This document shows, in pieces, positions 32,346-36,076 of a stretch of 36,076 nt of DNA. The notes under the pieces are model-generated. The model made no database searches. It saw only the letters and a list, made by a program, of their open reading frames with translations, and was not told where the DNA came from. The position numbers and the translations under genes are program-made. The stretch lies in NCBI GenBank assembly GCA_964405465.1, contig CAYONZ010000034.1, positions 1-36,076 on the forward strand, read 5' to 3'. The first letter of the stretch is position 1; every line of letters starts with the position of its first letter. Source of the stretch: CAYONZ01 sp964405465. Lineage in GTDB: Bacteria > Bdellovibrionota > Bdellovibrionia > Bdellovibrionales > JAMPXM01.

Positions 32346-32373
32346 ACCGAACAAACTGTTCGGTGGTGTTCGG
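32346..32373. promoter_or_regulatory. Operator-like repeat with three half-sites
   Basis: ACCGAACA (32346-32353) and TGTTCGGT (32357-32364) are perfect 8-bp arms around 3 nt. A third half-site TGTTCGG (32367-32373) repeats the second one exactly 10 bp further, one helical turn. It lies between the lipoprotein and TIGR02147 genes, 39 nt before the regulator start. This fits a site for a dimeric regulator with a cooperative third contact, perhaps autoregulation. Confidence 0.55.
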
Positions 32374-32411
32374 AAACAGCTTGGCAAACAGCTCCGGCTT
32401 GGGTAGATCTC

Positions 32412-33239
32412 ATGTCCAAGATGACACGTACTGAAGCTAGCCTATTTTCTGAAGATCCCACGTTCTACCTGCGTAAAGAGTATTCGCTGCGGTTGACCCG
32501 TCGGCCTTATTATTCGATGCGGGCATTTGCTCGCGACTTAGGTTTGAGCCCCTCTTCGTTGAGTGATTTTTTAAAAGGGAAAATGGGTTTCACTCAGGGG
32601 CGAGCTTTACTTCTCGCCAAGAAAATTGGCTTGTCCTCTGAAGAGGCTGATCATTGGATTGATGTTCTTGAAATGCACTATGGTAGGTCTACTGAGGACC
32701 GCAAACTTGCGAAGGGGAGGGTTCGCGGTCGGGTTCGTGATCGTCAGTCGCAAATGAGTTTGGATCGATTTCGAATTGTTGCTGATTGGTATCACTTTGC
32801 CTTGCTTGAATTGATAGGAATTCGCGGGCCTTTGTTGGACGAAAAAAGCGCCGCACGGCAGTTGGGTATCCTAGTGGGCGAAGTTCATCGTTCTTTGAAA
32901 CGACTTGAGGCTGTAGGATTACTGGCGAAGACGGCTGAAGGTTGGCAAGTTCAAGAAAATACCAGTTTTGTCGGGAATCACACTCCGCAGGCGGCGATAA
33001 AACAGTACCATATGCAGATGATGGGTAAAGCCCAAGAGGCTCTGGAGACCCAATCGCTTGAGGAACGGGAATTTAATTCGGTGATTTTTTCAATAAATAA
33101 AAAAGATTTAGATAAATTTCGATCTGAACTTCGCGCCGTGGTTTTTGATGTGCTAAACAAGTATGCTGTGCGGACTGATAAGGATGCCGTTTATGGTATT
33201 TCCTACCAGGTGTTCAATATGTTGAAGGAGAAAGTATGA
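32412..33239 (+). CDS. TIGR02147-family regulator
   Basis: 275 aa. The N-terminal part shows the hallmark FLRKEYS-type stretch and a helix-turn-helix-like segment, FARDLGLSPSSLSDFLKGKMGFT (about 39-61). A central Arg-rich linker (95-115) is followed by a winged-helix-like region with LDEKSAARQLGILVGEVHRSLKRLEAVGLL (about 141-175), and a C-terminal domain (180-275). The family is restricted mainly to Bdellovibrionota and Fibrobacteres and is of unknown function, but the two helix-turn-helix-like parts point to DNA binding. ATG 32412 has no clear Shine-Dalgarno. The next gene, an exported protein, overlaps by 4 nt, so the pair is translationally coupled. Confidence 0.85.
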   Translation: MSKMTRTEASLFSEDPTFYLRKEYSLRLTRRPYYSMRAFARDLGLSPSSLSDFLKGKMGFTQGRALLLAKKIGLSSEEADHWIDVLEMHYGRSTEDRKLAKGRVRGRVRDRQSQMSLDRFRIVADWYHFALLELIGIRGPLLDEKSAARQLGILVGEVHRSLKRLEAVGLLAKTAEGWQVQENTSFVGNHTPQAAIKQYHMQMMGKAQEALETQSLEEREFNSVIFSINKKDLDKFRSELRAVVFDVLNKYAVRTDKDAVYGISYQVFNMLKEKV

Positions 33240-34201
33240 AGAAAACAAATCGCATTCGGCTTGTAGGTAGTCGAATTGTTGCCGCCTTAATTGTGTTCTG
33301 TTTTGTCGAATCTGGTTTTGCTGCTGCACATGTGCTTTGTGATCAAATTGGTCGCTGTGCTGCCGTCGAGGACATCCGTTGGATCGGTAACGGCGGAGGA
33401 CTTGGTGAAATGAAAGCAGCGTATGCTTTTCAGAATATTCGCCAATTCTATGGATTTTGTTTATGGTCCACAAATCCGTGTCAGTTGACGATGATGCAAA
33501 TGCAAACTGTTCAGCAGCTCGACAATCAACTGTCGGCGATCTTACTTGAGGGTATCGATTTTGATTACACAGGGTCACACGCGATTCCATTTCGTTGGGT
33601 AGTTAAACATGGACTGGTTCTCGACTCCGCAGCACTTTATGTAAAACCAGGGCAATCTAAAACCTCAGGCGAGATTGCGGCCCTAGTGTGGGCGGGATTG
33701 CTCAGTCGGTTTCAGCCGGGGCAAGAACTTGCGCTTTTGAGTTGGTGTCAGAGCAAACTTGCGGCCATGCAGGAAACAGTGGTGTCTGCTCCGGTCAATT
33801 CTTCATCGATGGGACACCTTGGTGATATTCGTGCGATCGTGTTGTTCGATGGCCGATCGCAGTCTTCACTTGAAATGTTGGCCTTCGAAATGAAAGACAT
33901 GAGCATCGACTTGACGGCTCGGGTGAAAGAGCGATTGGCCTGCGATGGAGATGCTCATTGGAGGGTCTACCCATTTGCGGTCAGCAGCCGAACAACGACC
34001 GAATTTGTTTTGCAATCGCAGATTATTTGGAGCTGCGCAAGCGGGGTGGCAGTAGGTGGGATGACAGTGCAAAACTGGACGGGCAATATGTACATCACAC
34101 TGCCGTTTGACCTTCGAGGTGTATTTCTTTTTAATCTCGCGCAGGTGAATATTTTTGGTGCAGTTCCCTCAGGCATTTTTAGCCCGTGGGTGCGACACTG
34201 A
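33236..34201 (+). CDS. Exported Cys-containing protein, unknown function
   Basis: 321 aa. AAGGAG lies upstream of the ATG, inside the end of the regulator gene. A signal peptide (MKKTNRIRLVGSRIVAALIV, cleavage near AAA, about 31) is followed by a mature protein with several Cys (35, 41, 75, 82 and further ones near 168, 234 and 267), which suggests disulfides outside the cytoplasm. No motif or family is recognised. It overlaps the TIGR02147 gene (ATGA) and shares one base with the methyltransferase start. Coupling to the regulator suggests the two belong to one system, but this is inferred from position. Confidence 0.78.
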   Translation: MKKTNRIRLVGSRIVAALIVFCFVESGFAAAHVLCDQIGRCAAVEDIRWIGNGGGLGEMKAAYAFQNIRQFYGFCLWSTNPCQLTMMQMQTVQQLDNQLSAILLEGIDFDYTGSHAIPFRWVVKHGLVLDSAALYVKPGQSKTSGEIAALVWAGLLSRFQPGQELALLSWCQSKLAAMQETVVSAPVNSSSMGHLGDIRAIVLFDGRSQSSLEMLAFEMKDMSIDLTARVKERLACDGDAHWRVYPFAVSSRTTTEFVLQSQIIWSCASGVAVGGMTVQNWTGNMYITLPFDLRGVFLFNLAQVNIFGAVPSGIFSPWVRH

Positions 34202-35376
34202 TGCGGCCTCCAGAGATACGTTCACCCGGAGACTTAGCGTTGTTCTATTTGGTAGTTCCATTGGGTTTTGAGGCGATCGCTCAAACAGAGCTTCAGCAGT
34301 GGTTGCAAAAAAACGATTTGCGTTCGGATTATCAAAAAATTTTTCGCGGCGGCATCGAGATTCTTTTGCCCTTGTCTTTGGGTGTGATGATGAATCAACA
34401 GCTTGGTGTTCCATCACGTGTCTTATTGCGCCTGTTTGATTTTGGATGCCGAGATTTTCCAAAACTCTATAAAAAGATTCGTGGTTTTCAATGGCAAAAT
34501 TGGTTGGCACCAAATTGTGAGCCAGAATTTGAGGCGAGTTCTTCTGCCTCTCGGCTAAGAATCAAAACGAGAATTGAAGAGACGGGTTGGGATGGATTAA
34601 AGTCTTCGCCTTGGGGCCAACTTTCACGGACCGCGACCCAATACAAACAAAAAATATTTATTCGTTTTGAAAGTGATATCTGTACCGTGAGCCTTGATAC
34701 GTCGGGCGAGCTTCTTTATCGCCGTGGCTTGCGAAAACTGGTATCAGAGGCTCCCATTCGCGAGAATCTTGCCCATGGTCTCTGGCGAATCTTGGCGGAT
34801 CGTCCGGCATCGTCTCGTGAGGTGACTCTTGTTGATCCCATGATGGGCTCTGGTGTTTTTGGACTTGAGGCTCGCTTTGCGGATCTTGTCTCTTCTAGAG
34901 AGTATGCCTATCAACATATTCCGATTTTACAAAGCGCATTTGCAAGTTTGCATAAAGCGGAGATGGATATTCGCATGAAGAAGTTTATTGGTTTCGAAAA
35001 TAGTCACAGTGTCGTGGAGGCAGCTCGACAAAATTTTGCGGGACTTGGGTCCGTTGAGGTTGAAGTTTTTGAACAAGATTTTTTTTCGCCTAAAAAAGAT
35101 TTTTCGCTTCTAAAAGATGAAACGCAAGAGACCTGGGTGATTTCGAATCTCCCTTACGGCGAACGGATCAAGATTAAAGATGAATCTCTTCTGAGTTTTT
35201 ATCAACGAGTTGTCGATGAGATCGAAACTTGGTGCCGCCCGCACCGGGTCGGACTTTTGGTCGCAGATAAATTTGAACCGTCGCGATTGAGACATAAAAA
35301 ATGGTCGACACCTCAAGTGTTCAAGTTCAAAAACGGCGGACTTGAAGTGCAGTTTCTTATTTGGAAGAGGCTTTAA
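34201..35376 (+). CDS. THUMP-domain class I SAM-dependent RNA methyltransferase
   Basis: 391 aa. ATG 34201 overlaps the previous stop (TGATG); GTG 34186 is possible but less likely. A RNA-binding THUMP-type half (1-170, with VVPLGFEAIAQTEL near the start and YKQKIFIRFESDICTVSLD) precedes a Rossmann methyltransferase half. Motif I is DPMMGSGVFGLEA (from D212) and the catalytic motif is NLPYGER (from N316), in the place of the usual NPPY. This matches the RlmL-N/TrmN-like group that makes N2-methylguanosine in rRNA or tRNA. Target is not determined. It ends overlapping the DedA gene tail-to-tail. Confidence 0.88.
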   Translation: MRPPEIRSPGDLALFYLVVPLGFEAIAQTELQQWLQKNDLRSDYQKIFRGGIEILLPLSLGVMMNQQLGVPSRVLLRLFDFGCRDFPKLYKKIRGFQWQNWLAPNCEPEFEASSSASRLRIKTRIEETGWDGLKSSPWGQLSRTATQYKQKIFIRFESDICTVSLDTSGELLYRRGLRKLVSEAPIRENLAHGLWRILADRPASSREVTLVDPMMGSGVFGLEARFADLVSSREYAYQHIPILQSAFASLHKAEMDIRMKKFIGFENSHSVVEAARQNFAGLGSVEVEVFEQDFFSPKKDFSLLKDETQETWVISNLPYGERIKIKDESLLSFYQRVVDEIETWCRPHRVGLLVADKFEPSRLRHKKWSTPQVFKFKNGGLEVQFLIWKRL

Positions 35377-36035
35377 GTTTTAGTCTTTTTGAGCAAGTAG
35401 TGCTCGTAGATTTTTTTGATTAGAAAATAAATAGCGACGAGAGCCAAGATGCCCAGAAGAATCATTTTGAATTTTCTGAAGTAGCCTAAAATGTCTTTGC
35501 CATAAAAAGCAACCAACCAAATCTGTGTTGGTACTGTAAGGCCCGCGGCAATCAAATCGACCGCTAAGAAACGATACGGAGACAGTCCCATCGCGCCGCA
35601 CATGAGATGTCCTGGAAACCGAATGCCAGGCGTAAAGCGAAACACCACAGAAGCAAGATAACCATATTTTTTCACCCATCCCTGGACCCGTTCGAGCATT
35701 CCTGAGTTGGCCATACGAGAAAAAATCTTCCAGCGCAGGATTTTTGGGCCGAATCTGCGGCCGAGATAAAATATTAAATAATCACTCGAAAGCACAGCAA
35801 ACAAAGCCACAGCGCCGAGTATATAAACATTGATCGGTGTGGCATCAAGAGAGGGCGGGGGGTAAAGATCTGGATGATGCGCGATGAAAGCGGCGAAGCC
35901 TGCGCTGATCAACACGACCTCCTCAGGAATGGGGAGGCCGAGGCCACTTGCCAACATGAACATCACCACACCAAAGTAAACTTTGAGCGGAGAGTAGGCT
36001 AGCACGGCAAAAAAGGATTCAATCCAAGCTGACAT
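35373..36035 (-). CDS. DedA/VTT-domain inner-membrane protein
   Basis: 220 aa. The family marks are GLPIPEEVVLISAGF (34-47, with E38 and E39), SSDYLIFYLGRRFG (83-96, Asp85) and the FRFTPGIRFPG motif (132-142, Arg133 and Arg139), followed by several TM segments. The last 10 residues are Lys-rich and cytoplasmic. DedA proteins are proton-coupled lipid carriers, with members that recycle undecaprenyl phosphate or move phosphatidylethanolamine. The stop overlaps the methyltransferase stop on the other strand. The region upstream (36036-36076) is too short to judge a promoter. Confidence 0.92.
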   Translation of the reverse strand: MSAWIESFFAVLAYSPLKVYFGVVMFMLASGLGLPIPEEVVLISAGFAAFIAHHPDLYPPPSLDATPINVYILGAVALFAVLSSDYLIFYLGRRFGPKILRWKIFSRMANSGMLERVQGWVKKYGYLASVVFRFTPGIRFPGHLMCGAMGLSPYRFLAVDLIAAGLTVPTQIWLVAFYGKDILGYFRKFKMILLGILALVAIYFLIKKIYEHYLLKKTKT

Positions 36036-36076
36036 TAAAATTGAACCGACTATTTGCGCTTCATAGATTTAATGAC

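Noticed and set aside
32346..32364. Gram-positive-type LexA box
   Set aside because: The core is GAAC-N5-GTTC and not GAAC-N4-GTTC, and the neighbours are not SOS genes.

Overview
The window looks like a piece of a Gram-negative, Bdellovibrio-type chromosome (Bdellovibrionota). The main pointers are a TIGR02147-family regulator (32412-33239), a family seen mostly in Bdellovibrionota and Fibrobacteres, and a very high share of cell-envelope genes: two beta-barrel proteins, a small OmpA-like barrel, two lipoproteins, a TonB-like protein, a TolC-MFP-MacB efflux set and two ABCB-type exporters. The taxonomic call is inference; there is no rRNA or ribosomal protein gene here. No tRNA, rRNA, CRISPR array, insertion sequence, phage gene or integrase was seen. 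Coding density is high, overlaps of 1-20 nt are common, and several genes start with TTG or GTG behind good Shine-Dalgarno sequences.

Layout. 1-362: no convincing gene. 363-2267 (-): ABCB-type exporter whose nucleotide-binding domain has lost nearly all catalytic motifs. 2552-4561 (+): Spinster-like MFS permease fused to a complete glycerophosphodiesterase domain. 4571-5611 (-): SohB protease. 5767-6623 (+): exported coiled-coil protein coupled to a DUF3307 membrane protein, ended by a clear intrinsic terminator. 6790-9384 (+): SPFH-SHOCT protein plus Tim44-like protein with two zinc ribbons. 9424-10491 (-): TonB-like protein. 10742-11983 and 12218-12892 (+): porin-like barrel and small barrel. 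12991-17409 (+): overlapping TolC, adaptor and MacB operon. 17604-21030 (+): DUF4337 protein, MsbA-like ABC exporter and mutM. 21123-23050 (+): M14 carboxypeptidase-like protein and alpha/beta hydrolase with a 4-nt overlap. 23243-28720 (+): ChaN-like protein, outer-membrane barrel and a very large EF-hand lipoprotein, all overlapping. 28802-29515 (-) and 29650-30276 (+): divergent OmpR-type response regulator and a small HisKA protein without an ATPase domain. 30334-31395 (-): secreted PHB-depolymerase-type esterase. 31801-32268 (-): lipoprotein. 32412-35376 (+): TIGR02147 regulator, exported protein and THUMP RNA methyltransferase, preceded by a three-half-site operator-like repeat. 35373-36035 (-): DedA protein.

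Common theme. Most genes act in the envelope: export of lipids or toxic compounds, outer-membrane channels, and hydrolases for phosphodiesters, peptides and esters. This fits an organism that scavenges macromolecule breakdown products, but that reading is inference. The most unusual items are the MFS-GDPD fusion, the ABC exporter with an eroded ATPase, the kinase-less HisKA protein with a possible pseudo-receiver half, the ChaN/barrel/EF-hand lipoprotein operon, and the phased operator before the TIGR02147 operon.
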